Below are positions 1 to 8,125 of a stretch of 64,000 nt of DNA, piece after piece. The notes under the pieces are model-generated. The model was not told the DNA's origin. It ran no database searches and saw only the letters and a list, made by a program, of their open reading frames with translations. The position numbers and the translations under genes are program-made. The DNA is from Gracilimonas sp040877545 (lineage in GTDB: Bacteria > Bacteroidota > Rhodothermia > Balneolales > Balneolaceae): contig JBBDNN010000086.1 of assembly GCA_040877545.1 (NCBI GenBank), positions 1-64,000 of the forward strand. Direction: 5' to 3'. Numbering within the stretch: position 1 is the stretch's first letter; each line of letters starts with the position of its first letter.

Positions 1-122
1 CCGGAACCACGATCGTAATGGTAACCCACTCCCCGCACGACGCCGATTACGCCCGGCGGGTGGTTCACCTGTTTGACGGCCACGTGGTAACCGAGAATAT
101 GCAGGAAGGGTTTTATGTTTAG
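1..122 (+). CDS. ABC transporter ATP-binding protein, C-terminal fragment
   Basis: Only the last 39 codons are inside the window, read in frame from base 3 to a TAG at 120-122. The fragment carries a hydrophobic Walker B-distal strand followed by VTHS, the H-loop (switch) histidine of ABC ATPases, and then a typical LFDGHVV ending. This ending resembles the MacB/LolD-type subunits that pair with FtsX-like permeases. The gene runs convergently toward the sulfur operon. The substrate cannot be told from this piece. Confidence 0.75.
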   Translation, partial: GTTIVMVTHSPHDADYARRVVHLFDGHVVTENMQEGFYV

Positions 123-219
123 TTAAATTCAGCTATCAGAATTTGGTTGATGAACATAGTGATGTCAAGGGATCAATGGGGTAAGTAATGAAAAAGTGAA
201 CAAAACCAGTCAGACAAAA

Positions 220-246
220 GAGCTGAAAGCTGACGGCTGACAGCTC
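220..246. repeat. Short imperfect inverted repeat of AGCTGA-type units
   Basis: GAGCTG and CAGCTC flank a core of AGCTGA/GGCTGA-like words, giving a small hairpin between two convergent genes. There is no T-tract, so it is not a clear terminator. It looks like a fragment of a simple interspersed repeat. Confidence 0.35.
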
Positions 247-261
247 CCTTAGTAGCTTTCC

Positions 262-960
262 CTATTCACCATTTACCTGCTGTGATTGTTCTTCTCTTAA
301 AGCTTCATTCATTACTTTTGAACCGACAATTTCAGTCGCTTTTTTTTGTGCATCGAGTATTTTTCTTTCCTGAAAAAGACTCAGAATTTCAGAATCAATG
401 AGTTCATACCACAGCTTTCGACGCACCTGGAAGTTGGGATGATGTTTGGCCATGGGTTTTCGGAGACCCTGCATAAATTCAAGAAACAGCCCGTATTCTT
501 TGCCGAATTCCTGTTCAAATCGCTGACGGAGCCGAACTGCGAGCGCCGGTGCAGCTCCTCCCGTTGAAATGGAGATAGTTAGCGGTCCTTGTTTCACAAT
601 AGAACCAAAGGCAAAATTGGCATGGGGAATATCATCCATTACATTTACCAAAATATTTCGCTCTTCAGCTTCCTGGAAAACCTGCTCGTTTATATTATCT
701 TGATATTCTGCGACAATGACTACAAAGGCACCAGCCAGATCTCCATAATGGTATTGGCGGGGAATCCACTCGAAGCGTTTTTCATCGGCCAATTTTTGTA
801 GTGCCGGATTAAGTAAAGGACTTATGACAATCAGCGAAGCATCACGTGCCAAAAAATCCTGAACTTTCCATTCGGCCTCTTCATTTCCTCCGATAATTAC
901 TGTTCGCTTTTCATTCAACCTTCTCAGGTAAATCGGGTAAACATTTAATGTTGATGACAT
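262..960 (-). CDS. Siroheme synthase, precorrin-2 dehydrogenase/sirohydrochlorin ferrochelatase domain (CysG-N/Met8/SirC type)
   Basis: A 232-residue stand-alone version of the N-terminal half of CysG. It would oxidise precorrin-2 with NAD and insert Fe(II) to give siroheme, the cofactor of sulfite reductase. Residues about 20-33 form the NAD-binding strand and glycine turn (VIIGGNEEAEWKV). An aspartate-containing segment, NVMDDIPHANF, at about 107-117 matches the catalytic Asp region of Met8. STGGAAPALAVRLR is the family signature before the helical C-terminal domain. It is the last gene of the minus-strand sulfur operon, 213 nt after cysH. The methyltransferase half is encoded separately in the same operon (1944-2756), so together the two replace a fused CysG. 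Confidence 0.88.
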   Translation of the reverse strand: MSSTLNVYPIYLRRLNEKRTVIIGGNEEAEWKVQDFLARDASLIVISPLLNPALQKLADEKRFEWIPRQYHYGDLAGAFVVIVAEYQDNINEQVFQEAEERNILVNVMDDIPHANFAFGSIVKQGPLTISISTGGAAPALAVRLRQRFEQEFGKEYGLFLEFMQGLRKPMAKHHPNFQVRRKLWYELIDSEILSLFQERKILDAQKKATEIVGSKVMNEALREEQSQQVNGE

Positions 961-1080
961 AATTTTTATTCGAACTTTGCTTTCTATTTCGCTTACTTTT
1001 TTGTTTCGCTTAATACTCGTTCTGAACCTCTGGTTCCTCTTCTTCTCGTAATATTTCTCCGTGGAAAAACCTGCGATTTG

Positions 1081-1153
1081 CCACCGGCTCTCGCAGCCTT
1101 TAGTTTCCCGGGTGATGGCCTGTAGCGCTCGCAGGATAGCGGACGCAGCGAGG
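1081..1153 (-). other. GC-rich, foldable intercistronic block between cysH and the siroheme synthase gene
   Basis: The 213-nt spacer between cysH and the siroheme synthase gene holds a block clearly richer in G+C than its flanks. Read on the minus strand it has CTCGC...GCGAG arms, a GGCT/AGCC hairpin, and GCCA and CCGG segments that can pair with CCGGTGGC. There is no ORF in frame with either neighbour and no T-tract. It could be an inserted repeat, an mRNA-processing structure or a small RNA; the sequence alone does not decide. Confidence 0.35.
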
Positions 1154-1173
1154 TTACTCCTAATCTTTTCAGT

Positions 1174-1932
1174 TCACTCCGCCTTATCATTAAAAACCTG
1201 AGCGGGGACATGTATACCACATTCTGTTTTATCACGGCCATCCCAGCGGCCTTGCCGGTCGTCACTTTCCTTGGAGGCATAAACGGGCTGTGTACAGGGA
1301 ATGCAGCCAATGCTTGGATAGCCTTCATCATGCAGCGGGTTGTAGGGCAGATTTAACCTGTGAATATGATCCCAAATCTCTTCGCCTTTCCAGTGAACCA
1401 ACGGATTTATTTTCACCACTTTATTTTCCGCATCCCATTCTATAATGCGTGTTTTCCGGCGGGTTTCAGACTGACTTCGTCGTACACCGGTAATCCAGGC
1501 TTTTTTATCCGTGAGATATTTCTGCAATGGTTTTACTTTTCGAAGATAGCAGCAGCGGTTAGGATTGCGTTTCCAAAGTTCACCTCCATATTTCTCTGCC
1601 TGTTCTTTCACCGACAGTTCCGTGCTTACTCTGGTGATATGGATTCCATATTTCTGTTCAATTACATCCCGCAACTCGTAAGTATTATCAAACAATAAAT
1701 GAGTGTCGAGGTAGAAAATGGGAATATCTAATTCCTGCCTTTGTAATTGATGAATCAGAAATACGCCTGACGGACCAAAACCTGTTCCGAGCACCATATT
1801 TCTGCCGAAGGTTTTAAATCCCCATGTTAATACCTCCACATGTCCGGCTTCTTCGAAATAGGTATTAAGGCGATCCAGATTTTCCGGAGAGAAATCAAAA
1901 TCTGATTGTTGTGACTCCATTACTTCCTGCAT
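1174..1932 (-). CDS. cysH: Thioredoxin-dependent adenylyl-sulfate (APS) / PAPS reductase CysH
   Basis: A 252-residue enzyme that reduces activated sulfate to sulfite in assimilatory sulfate reduction. The PAPS-reductase ATP-pyrophosphatase fold is visible from about residue 33 (VLTWGFKTFG). The four cysteines of the [4Fe-4S]-containing APS-reductase subclass are present: C127-C128 and C210-x2-C213. The catalytic cysteine is C238 in ECGIH near the C-terminus. The cluster cysteines argue for APS over PAPS as substrate. It lies 11 nt downstream of cobA in the minus-strand operon. No ATP sulfurylase gene is in the window, so it must be elsewhere. Confidence 0.93.
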   Translation of the reverse strand: MQEVMESQQSDFDFSPENLDRLNTYFEEAGHVEVLTWGFKTFGRNMVLGTGFGPSGVFLIHQLQRQELDIPIFYLDTHLLFDNTYELRDVIEQKYGIHITRVSTELSVKEQAEKYGGELWKRNPNRCCYLRKVKPLQKYLTDKKAWITGVRRSQSETRRKTRIIEWDAENKVVKINPLVHWKGEEIWDHIHRLNLPYNPLHDEGYPSIGCIPCTQPVYASKESDDRQGRWDGRDKTECGIHVPAQVFNDKAE

Positions 1933-1943
1933 AATTTATTTAT

Positions 1944-2756
1944 TTAGCCTGCATAATTAGTAAGTAATTCTGGTTGTTGAGTACCGATAACTTCTTCATT
2001 CCGGGGAAGGTTAAACCAAGCGAGATCATTACCCATTGCTGCCAATTCCCCGATTACAATAGTTGCCGGAGGAGAGGAATGCGAGGCCTTTTCAGCTATG
2101 TCTTCCAAGGTACCAATCACTATTTTTTGTGATTGATACGTTGCATTCTCGATTACCGCGACCGGTGTGCAGCCAGCTTTACCAAGCCTGATGAGTAATT
2201 CTGAAATCTTTGCCAGATTATTTACTCCCATGAGCACAACCAGGGTATCGGCATGCGCCAGATGTTCCCAGTTTTCAAAGGCGTTGGTTCCGGTAATGGT
2301 ATGCCCGGTTACTACAGTAAACGAGCGTGCTGCCTTTCGATGAGTGAGCGGTATTCCCGCAAAAGCCGGAGCCGCAAGTGCGCTGCTGATGCCGGGAATA
2401 ACTTCGTAGGCTACACCATTTGCTTTCAAAGCCTCGCATTCTTCTCCTCCGCGCCCAAATATGAAAGAATCTCCTCCTTTCAGACGAACTACAATTTTAC
2501 CATCTCCGGCTTTGGCAACCAGGATGGTATTTATCTGTTCCTGAGAAACAGATGGTTTTCCGGGTGACTTCCCTACATAAATGTGTTCCGATTCTTCGGA
2601 TGTATAGTCCAATAACTCTGGGTTTGCCAGTCGGTCGTAGACAATTACATCTGCCAAACTAAGCGCATCGGCTCCTTTAACAGTGATGAGATCCGGATCG
2701 CCCGGGCCCGCTCCCACCAGGTAAACTTTTCCCTTTTCTATTTTTGAAAATTTCAT
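1944..2756 (-). CDS. cobA: Uroporphyrinogen-III C-methyltransferase (SUMT)
   Basis: A 270-residue SAM-dependent methyltransferase that converts uroporphyrinogen III to precorrin-2, the branch point to siroheme. Family signatures are clear: VGAGPGDPDLITVKGADAL near residue 14, RLKGGDSFIFGRGGEE near 93-108, and VIPGISSALAAPAFAGIPLTHR-like text (shown in part) in the middle. Length is normal for stand-alone SUMT. It starts only 4 nt after the sulfite reductase stop, so the two are probably translationally linked. Its position supports siroheme supply for the operon's own reductase, not cobalamin synthesis. Confidence 0.93.
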   Translation of the reverse strand: MKFSKIEKGKVYLVGAGPGDPDLITVKGADALSLADVIVYDRLANPELLDYTSEESEHIYVGKSPGKPSVSQEQINTILVAKAGDGKIVVRLKGGDSFIFGRGGEECEALKANGVAYEVIPGISSALAAPAFAGIPLTHRKAARSFTVVTGHTITGTNAFENWEHLAHADTLVVLMGVNNLAKISELLIRLGKAGCTPVAVIENATYQSQKIVIGTLEDIAEKASHSSPPATIVIGELAAMGNDLAWFNLPRNEEVIGTQQPELLTNYAG

Positions 2757-2760
2757 AGAG

Positions 2761-4434
2761 CTAAGCCGGAATTTTTTGAATTTCTTCTATTCCGACACGA
2801 TTCCAGTAGTCACTAAATGATTCGCCATTCAGTCTTTCTTTTTTGAAATGCTCCAGCAAGGGACGTACTTCCTTTACCAAATCATCTCCGTGAACCATGT
2901 CTTTGTATTCTTTATTGAGCCGTGTACCTGACGGATCACCGCCAATAAAAATGGTGTATTTCTCAAGCGAGCGGCCAACAAAACCGATATCGGCTACATA
3001 AGGCCGGGAGCAGCCATTCGGGCAGCCGGTCATTCGCACCGAAAGTTTTTCATCCTGAAGATTCAAATCAATCAGCACTTCATTCAGATCCCGAAGTACA
3101 GCCGGTAGTGCCCGTTCCGATTCAGTGATTGCAAGCCCACAGGTTGGCAGCGCCGGGCAGGCCATGGAGAATTTTATCAGGTTGGGGATTTCATCCTCCA
3201 ACAGCACACCATGAGCCTGAAAAATATTTTCAATTTCTACCTTTTTCTCTTCTTTGATATCAGTAAGCAGCACATTGTGATTAGCTGTCATTCGTACTTC
3301 AGGCTGATATTTTTCCACCACTTTACGCAGGGCTGTTTTCAGCTGAAGTTCGCCCTCATCTTTTATGCGGCCGTTTTCAATGGATAATCCAAGGAACCAA
3401 TTTCCATCCAACTGCTGATGCCATCCCAGGTACAACTCCAATTCAAATTTTGGAAGCTCCCGCCAAGGATCTAATTCAAACTCTAAACGCTCGATCAATT
3501 CATTCTTGAATTTTCTCAAACCCCAGTCGTGAATGAGGTATTTCATGCGGGCTTGTTTGCGGTTCTTGCGATTTCCGTAATCGCGCTGAATGCCAATGAT
3601 ACCTTTCACCACTTCCACTATTTTATCCTTGGAAATATAGCCGAGATGATCTCCCAGTCGCGGAAAGGTTTCCGGTTTACGATGATGCATTCCCATTCCA
3701 CCACCCACTATTATGTTGAAACCTTCAATTTCCTGCTGCTTATCAAAAATTGCCACCAACCCGATATCCTGCGTATAGGCATCAATACTATTATCACCAG
3801 GTAAGGCAATTCCGACCTTAAATTTACGGGGCAGATAAGTTTCCCCGTATAGCGGCTCACCGATGGGAACTTCCTCTTTTCCGGAAAATAACTTCTCTCC
3901 CTCCAGCCAGATTTCATGGTAAGCCGTACTTGCCGGCAACAGGATATCTGAAAGTTCATTGGCGAAATTTTGAACTTTGGCTTGCCGGCCATCGATATCC
4001 GGAGCAGGAGTAGCCATCACATTCCGAACTACATCCCCGCAAGCTGCAAGGGTTGTAATGAGTGCGTTGTTTACTTCCTGCAGGGTTTTTTTCAGGTTCT
4101 TCTTTATGATTCCATGCAATTGAAAAGCCTGCCGGGTTGTTACCCGGATGGTGCCGTCGGCGTAGGTATCGGAGATTTCATCGACGGCGAGATATTGCTG
4201 CGGAGTCAATTTTCCGCCCGGAGTCCGGCTGCGAATCATAAATGAATAATATTTATTCCGCCCCTCGCGAAGATCACGATCATCCTGCTGATAGCTGCCA
4301 TGAAATTTCAATACCTGAATGGCATCTTTTCCAAAATGATCTTCCTCATTTCCAACTTCCTCGGCAAGTGGCCCGCGAAGGTAATCGCTGCTTTCTTTGA
4401 TCTTTTCAACTTTACTTTTCTTCGTTTTACCCAT
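2761..4434 (-). CDS. cysI: Sulfite reductase, siroheme/[4Fe-4S] hemoprotein subunit
   Basis: A 557-residue hemoprotein that reduces sulfite to sulfide by six electrons. The siroheme-[4Fe-4S] ligands are C426-x5-C432 (CPALPTC) and C471-x3-C475 (CPNGC), in the usual SVRMTGCPNGCSRPY context. N-terminal nitrite/sulfite reductase ferredoxin-like half-domains are present (RVTTRQAFQLHG). No CysJ flavoprotein is nearby, so the electron donor (ferredoxin or a distant CysJ) is unknown. It follows the sulfurtransferase gene by 69 nt, a spacer containing a stem-loop. Confidence 0.93.
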   Translation of the reverse strand: MGKTKKSKVEKIKESSDYLRGPLAEEVGNEEDHFGKDAIQVLKFHGSYQQDDRDLREGRNKYYSFMIRSRTPGGKLTPQQYLAVDEISDTYADGTIRVTTRQAFQLHGIIKKNLKKTLQEVNNALITTLAACGDVVRNVMATPAPDIDGRQAKVQNFANELSDILLPASTAYHEIWLEGEKLFSGKEEVPIGEPLYGETYLPRKFKVGIALPGDNSIDAYTQDIGLVAIFDKQQEIEGFNIIVGGGMGMHHRKPETFPRLGDHLGYISKDKIVEVVKGIIGIQRDYGNRKNRKQARMKYLIHDWGLRKFKNELIERLEFELDPWRELPKFELELYLGWHQQLDGNWFLGLSIENGRIKDEGELQLKTALRKVVEKYQPEVRMTANHNVLLTDIKEEKKVEIENIFQAHGVLLEDEIPNLIKFSMACPALPTCGLAITESERALPAVLRDLNEVLIDLNLQDEKLSVRMTGCPNGCSRPYVADIGFVGRSLEKYTIFIGGDPSGTRLNKEYKDMVHGDDLVKEVRPLLEHFKKERLNGESFSDYWNRVGIEEIQKIPA

Positions 4435-4454
4435 TATATTTTTTCTTTTAAAGA

Positions 4455-4484
4455 ACCTCCAAGATTTTAAAAAACCTTGGAGGT
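4455..4484 (-). repeat. Intercistronic inverted repeat (ACCTCCAAG / CTTGGAGGT)
   Basis: A 9-bp perfect inverted repeat with a 12-nt A/T loop lies between the sulfurtransferase stop and the sulfite reductase start on the minus strand. The downstream arm is not followed by a T-tract, so it does not look like a terminator. It may stabilise or process the operon mRNA, or be a dispersed repeat copy. Confidence 0.5.
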
Positions 4485-4503
4485 CTTGTTGTATTTACTA
4501 TCA

Positions 4504-5352
4504 TTATCGCTCGATGGGAGCATCAATGAGATTTCCCCATTCTGTCCAGGAACCGTCGTAATTGCGCACTTTTGGAAATTCAAGCAACTCATTCAGCACA
4601 AACCAGGAATGAGCAGACCGCTCCCCGATTCGGCAATAGGCAATAATCTCCTTGTCCGGAGTGATTCCTTCCTTAGCGTAAAGCTTGGTGAGTTCTTCTT
4701 TGGTTTTAAAGGTGCCGTCTTCATTTACCGCTTTCGACCAAGGGATATTAGATGCGCCTGGAATGTGGCCTGGGCGTTGTGATAATTCATTCAATCCTGG
4801 AGGTGCCAATATTTTTCCGGTGAATTCATCTGGGGAGCGAACATCCACCAATCCAAAGTTTTCACTGTTGAGTAGTTTTGCAATATCGTCTCTGTAAGCA
4901 CGGTATTCTTCACGTGTTACTGAAATAGTATAATCAGTGGATTTAAATTCCGGTACTTCGGTGCTCAATTCGCGGTTTTCAGCTTCCCATTTCTTGCGCC
5001 CCCCATCCAGAATGCGTACATCTTGGTGGCCGTAATATTTCAACAGCCAATAGGCCCAGGCAGCAAACCAGTTGTTGTTATCACCATACAGCACAAGTGT
5101 GGTATCATTTTTTACCCCGGATTTTTGGAGCAGCTGTTCGAAGTTCTCTTTGGAGGCAACGGTTCTTCGCAGTTGATCCTGGAGTTCCTTCTTCCAGTTC
5201 CATCCTGCCGATCCAGTAATATGGCCGGAATCATAGGCTTTGGTGTTTACATCTATTTCCACAAACCGGACGGCTTCATCATTCAGATGTTCGGCAGCCC
5301 AGTCGGTTGTTACTAAAGTTTTGGTTTTGGTTTTGTTTAATACGTCAGGCAT
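4504..5352 (-). CDS. Two-domain sulfurtransferase (thiosulfate/3-mercaptopyruvate rhodanese family)
   Basis: A 282-residue tandem rhodanese. The C-terminal domain carries the active-site loop C240-RIGER, the form typical of thiosulfate sulfurtransferases of the CysA/SseA group. The N-terminal domain is the inactive rhodanese copy (VLYGDNNNWFAAWAYW, LDGG). It would move sulfane sulfur, for example from thiosulfate to cyanide or thiols. It is the first structural gene of the sulfur operon, about 150 nt after a Cys-rich leader ORF and just after a strong terminator hairpin. Its expression is therefore probably controlled by attenuation together with the downstream genes. Confidence 0.9.
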   Translation of the reverse strand: MPDVLNKTKTKTLVTTDWAAEHLNDEAVRFVEIDVNTKAYDSGHITGSAGWNWKKELQDQLRRTVASKENFEQLLQKSGVKNDTTLVLYGDNNNWFAAWAYWLLKYYGHQDVRILDGGRKKWEAENRELSTEVPEFKSTDYTISVTREEYRAYRDDIAKLLNSENFGLVDVRSPDEFTGKILAPPGLNELSQRPGHIPGASNIPWSKAVNEDGTFKTKEELTKLYAKEGITPDKEIIAYCRIGERSAHSWFVLNELLEFPKVRNYDGSWTEWGNLIDAPIER

Positions 5353-5440
5353 AATTTTAGACTTTGTGTTTGATTAGTGATTTTAGTGATTGAGTGATCA
5401 CAAAGCCCTTTGCTGAAACAGGTAAGCGAGATTTCTTTAA

Positions 5441-5480
5441 AACAAAAAAAGCCCACCACCTGAAACAGGCAGTGGGCTTT
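5441..5480 (-). terminator. Intrinsic terminator in the leader of the sulfur operon (attenuator)
   Basis: On the minus strand, AAAGCCCAC pairs with GTGGGCTTT (9 bp). The loop holds a second small stem, CCTG/CAGG. The arm is followed directly by a run of seven Ts. It sits between the leader ORF stop (5503) and the first structural gene (5352), inside the operon's own 5' region, which is where an attenuator terminator is expected. Confidence 0.8.
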
Positions 5481-5539
5481 GAATATGTTTTTTCTTATTT
5501 CTTTAGATCAGCATATTACATCCACTACCTTTTGAGGTA
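5468..5539 (-). promoter_or_regulatory. Putative antiterminator and 1:2 hairpin of the Cys attenuator
   Basis: Three mutually exclusive pairings can be drawn on the minus strand. Segment 1, TACCT (5539-5535), can pair with AGGTA (5530-5526). Segment 2, GGTAGTGG (5529-5522), overlaps that arm and can instead pair with CCACTGCC (5475-5468), eight pairs with one G-U. CCACTGCC is part of the 5' side of the terminator (5480-5448), so pairing 2:3 prevents termination. Segment 1 lies just after the Cys codons of the leader ORF, so a ribosome stalled there would cover it. This is a hand-drawn fold, not computed. Confidence 0.6.
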
Positions 5540-5613
5540 TTCATACAACACATACAGCACATAGCGTGGCGCAGAACTGTGAAAGAATTATGAATGTAAT
5601 TTTGGTGGTTCAT
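5503..5613 (-). CDS. Cys/Met-rich leader peptide of the sulfur-assimilation operon (predicted)
   Basis: A 36-codon ORF with an ATG at 5613 and a TAA at 5505-5503, in the 5' region of the sulfate-reduction operon. It has five Cys and five Met codons. Residues 18-24 read M-CCMCC-M, using four Cys codons in a window of five, and C32 follows. No domain is expected. The product would be a disposable leader peptide whose translation rate senses charged tRNA-Cys (and perhaps tRNA-Met). There is no strong GGAG site upstream, only an A/T-rich stretch, which is common in Bacteroidota. The terminator begins 22 nt after its stop codon. Confidence 0.7.
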   Translation of the reverse strand: MNHQNYIHNSFTVLRHAMCCMCCMNTSKGSGCNMLI

Positions 5614-5658
5614 TAAATTTATTTCTGTCTAAAGAGGATATCTTTATCTCGAGTGCTT

Positions 5659-5687
5659 ACAATAAAAATTTAACTACTGGTTGTCAA
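5659..5687 (-). promoter_or_regulatory. Candidate promoter for leader and sulfur operon
   Basis: On the minus strand, TTGACA (5687-5682), a 17-nt spacer and TATTGT (5664-5659) lie about 45 nt before the leader ORF start. The spacing is right for a primary sigma factor. Balneolota promoter preferences are not certain, so this is tentative. Confidence 0.4.
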
Positions 5688-5699
5688 TCACAAAATAAA

Positions 5700-6127
5700 A
5701 TTATTTTAAACTTTATTTTACTTAATAAAATTAAGCCGAAGGATGTTTTTGTTTTTTATAGGAAAAAGCGCTTCCGAATTCCGGGGCAAAATTGTCCATT
5801 TTTATTCATCCTTTGCAGCACAACTCAATAATTTTTGTGTAAGCTGAATGATTATTGTGCCTGTAAAGCTTACATAGCTGGAAATTACCACCACGAAATA
5901 AAATCCATAACGCACAATTTCACTTTAGGTAGTAAAGAGAGATAGGTAGAGTGTAGTTTGTTTGAAGGCGAGAATGGGCATCGCCTACTAATCATCGCTC
6001 CGGCTATGGGCACTATCCGGCGATTTTATTCTACCGGTATCATTTAATCTCACATTTTGAACTATTTCCACCTAAGCCTGTTTTATTGATGACAAGAGAG
6101 AGTTTACTAACTTATCATTTTTTCATC
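5700..6127. other. Divergent intergenic region, no gene seen
   Basis: AT-rich DNA between the divergent sulfur operon and the next plus-strand gene. It should hold the promoter for the dehydrogenase-like gene. I see no convincing ORF, RNA gene or riboswitch here. Confidence 0.5.
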
Positions 6128-7327
6128 ATGGAGCAGTCCCATCTAACCTTTCACCGAACTATTTCATTTGCACTTTTATTTCTGCTTTTTTTCACCTCTC
6201 AATTATTTGCTCAGCAAGAAGAGGAAGCTGTTTCAGAAGAAATAATAACGAATGTAATTAAACCAGGAAAAATTGAAGCCACTCAGGAGAGAATCAACCA
6301 GCTACAGGTGCCTGATGGTTTCACCATTACTAAATTTGCCGAAGGGTTGGGGAATCCGCGAATGGTAATAACAGGAAATAATGGAGCTGTATATGTTTCG
6401 AGACGGGAACAAGGTGATGCATTGCTTTTGCGAGACACAAATAATGACGGTTCAGCAAATGAAGTAGATACCCTCATCACCAAAAAAGGTGCACACGGAA
6501 TAGCCATTCATGAAAATAAATTCTATTTGGTTACGGTAAAAGAAGTTTATTCAGCTAATTTAAATGATGATGACACTGTCGGAGAGCTGGAACTGCTGAT
6601 CGATGATTTGCCAGATGGAGGGCAACATCCTAACCGAACTATTGCTTTTGGTCCTGATGATAAAATGTACATCAGCATTGGAAGCACATGCAATGCCTGC
6701 AACGAAACGAATGAAGAAAACGCAACTATCCTGCAGGCAAATCCGGATGGCAGCGACCGGAAGGTATTTGCCAAAGGTTTACGAAATACGATTGGCTTCG
6801 ACTGGCATCCACAAACACAGGAATTATACGGAATGGATCACGGAATTGACTTATTGGGTGATGATGAGTCGATGGAAGAGTTAAACCAAATTATAGAAGG
6901 CCAGGATTATGGCTGGCCGGCAATTTATGAGGATGGAAAACAAAATAAGATCGTCGACCCGGATTCGCTGACCTATGAGGAACTTGCTGCCAAGGCTAAA
7001 AAACCGCTTCGTATGCATACCGCACATAGTTCTCCTTTAGGCTTTGTTTTCTACAATTCTGATATGTTTCCCGATGAATTTCATGGGGATGCTTTTGTAA
7101 CCTTTCGTGGTTCCTGGAACCGGAATCCACCTTCAGGATATAAGATTTCCCGTGTCCATTTTGAAAATCATCTACCCGCAGAATTTGAAGATTTTATCAC
7201 CGGATTTTTAGTGGATGATGAATCCCAATTTGCCCGCGTCACCGGAATAGCTGTTCATCCTGACGGCTCACTCCTTTTTGCCGACGACAGCAATGGTATA
7301 ATTTATCGTGTGGCTTATGAGGAATAG
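6128..7327 (+). CDS. Secreted PQQ-type glucose/sorbosone dehydrogenase-like beta-propeller protein
   Basis: About 399 residues from the ATG at 6128, which I prefer because it is followed directly by a signal peptide ending in LFAQ. An upstream TTG/ATG at 6086-6089 would put an extra tail before it. The mature part matches GSDH-fold proteins: GNPRMVITGNNGAVYVSRREQG, cut here for length, then RTIAFGPDDKMYISIGS, then GLRNTIGFDWHP with a downstream MDHGIDLLGDDE. It contains the CNAC motif usual in this group. It is probably a periplasmic quinone-dependent sugar or aldose oxidoreductase, but the substrate is unknown. It is a single gene with a large upstream gap. Confidence 0.8.
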   Translation: MEQSHLTFHRTISFALLFLLFFTSQLFAQQEEEAVSEEIITNVIKPGKIEATQERINQLQVPDGFTITKFAEGLGNPRMVITGNNGAVYVSRREQGDALLLRDTNNDGSANEVDTLITKKGAHGIAIHENKFYLVTVKEVYSANLNDDDTVGELELLIDDLPDGGQHPNRTIAFGPDDKMYISIGSTCNACNETNEENATILQANPDGSDRKVFAKGLRNTIGFDWHPQTQELYGMDHGIDLLGDDESMEELNQIIEGQDYGWPAIYEDGKQNKIVDPDSLTYEELAAKAKKPLRMHTAHSSPLGFVFYNSDMFPDEFHGDAFVTFRGSWNRNPPSGYKISRVHFENHLPAEFEDFITGFLVDDESQFARVTGIAVHPDGSLLFADDSNGIIYRVAYEE

Positions 7328-7431
7328 CTGCTGTATCTGAATTGAACACTGCGCCAAATATTGCGAAACTCTGTGGTCAAAAAATGAGGACATTGCCTGA
7401 ATTTTCATAGACTAAAATATTTTTGAGAAAT

Positions 7432-8010
7432 TTAAATAACCTCAAACTCAATAGGCTTAAAAGAATAGTTATTACTTTGCTCCGCCGAGCAGGCAGTTAG
7501 CCCCACTATCAAATCCATCTGGGCTTCAAAAAGAAGATAATCGCCCGATTTACTTGTTGGCGGCTCCACCGATAGTTTTCCATTTGGTTGAAACTGCACA
7601 TTCATAAAAATATTAAATGCAGTGGGGATATCATCCGGTTCTATCCCAAATGGTGCCAAATTCCTGGAAAAATTTTCGAAACAACTCGGGTGGTATTTTT
7701 CATTTCCATACATAATCCTGAAAGTCTCCGAGCTGCAGGGGGCAAGAAGAAAATCATTCCTCCCATTAGAATCCTCAAGAATTTTCATCATTTTATGGCC
7801 ACGGTTACTCCATAAAAAGTGGCCTGTAGTTATCAGGATCGTCTCTTCAAAATCCATGGTTTTGCCTGCGGATAATTTCTCTCCGGTTTCTTCAGCATTA
7901 AATAATACCATGTCACTAACCTGCTCTCCTTCCGGATCAATAACCTTCAGCCTATCTCCTTTAGCTAATTTAAAAGCTGCCCCGCTCTGTTTTGGAATTC
8001 TATTTTTCAT
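7432..8010 (-). CDS. Urea carboxylase-associated family protein (DUF1989)
   Basis: About 192 residues from the ATG at 8010, chosen because an AAGGGAAA purine tract precedes it and DUF1989 proteins are about this long. The open frame extends upstream to 8226 but that part overlaps the preceding gene. Recognisable family text includes DRLKVIDPEGEQVSDMV at about residue 16, followed by SAGKTMDF, LAPCSSETFRIMYG and a C-terminal LTACSAEQSNN. Members are associated with urea/guanidine carboxylase loci, but biochemical roles are mostly not settled. It lies 115 nt downstream of, and on the same strand as, a YqcI/YcgG-family gene. Confidence 0.8.
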   Translation of the reverse strand: MKNRIPKQSGAAFKLAKGDRLKVIDPEGEQVSDMVLFNAEETGEKLSAGKTMDFEETILITTGHFLWSNRGHKMMKILEDSNGRNDFLLAPCSSETFRIMYGNEKYHPSCFENFSRNLAPFGIEPDDIPTAFNIFMNVQFQPNGKLSVEPPTSKSGDYLLFEAQMDLIVGLTACSAEQSNNYSFKPIEFEVI

Positions 8011-8125
8011 TTTCCCTTCTGATATGTTTGCAAAATTCTGCCACACCATAGTTGCAAATGGATGCTCCTTGATGAAATTGAGGATATTCCGCTTTGTTAG
8101 CAGCAAAAATTGATGGCTGATACAT

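Noticed and set aside
993..1331. Minus-strand 112-codon frame overlapping cysH
   Set aside because: It overlaps the conserved C-terminus of CysH in another frame and has an Arg-rich, non-family composition.
5441..5480. Reading the hairpin as a SAM or other riboswitch
   Set aside because: I see no SAM-I/SAM-II/SAH core motifs; a simple terminator plus leader ORF explains the structure better.
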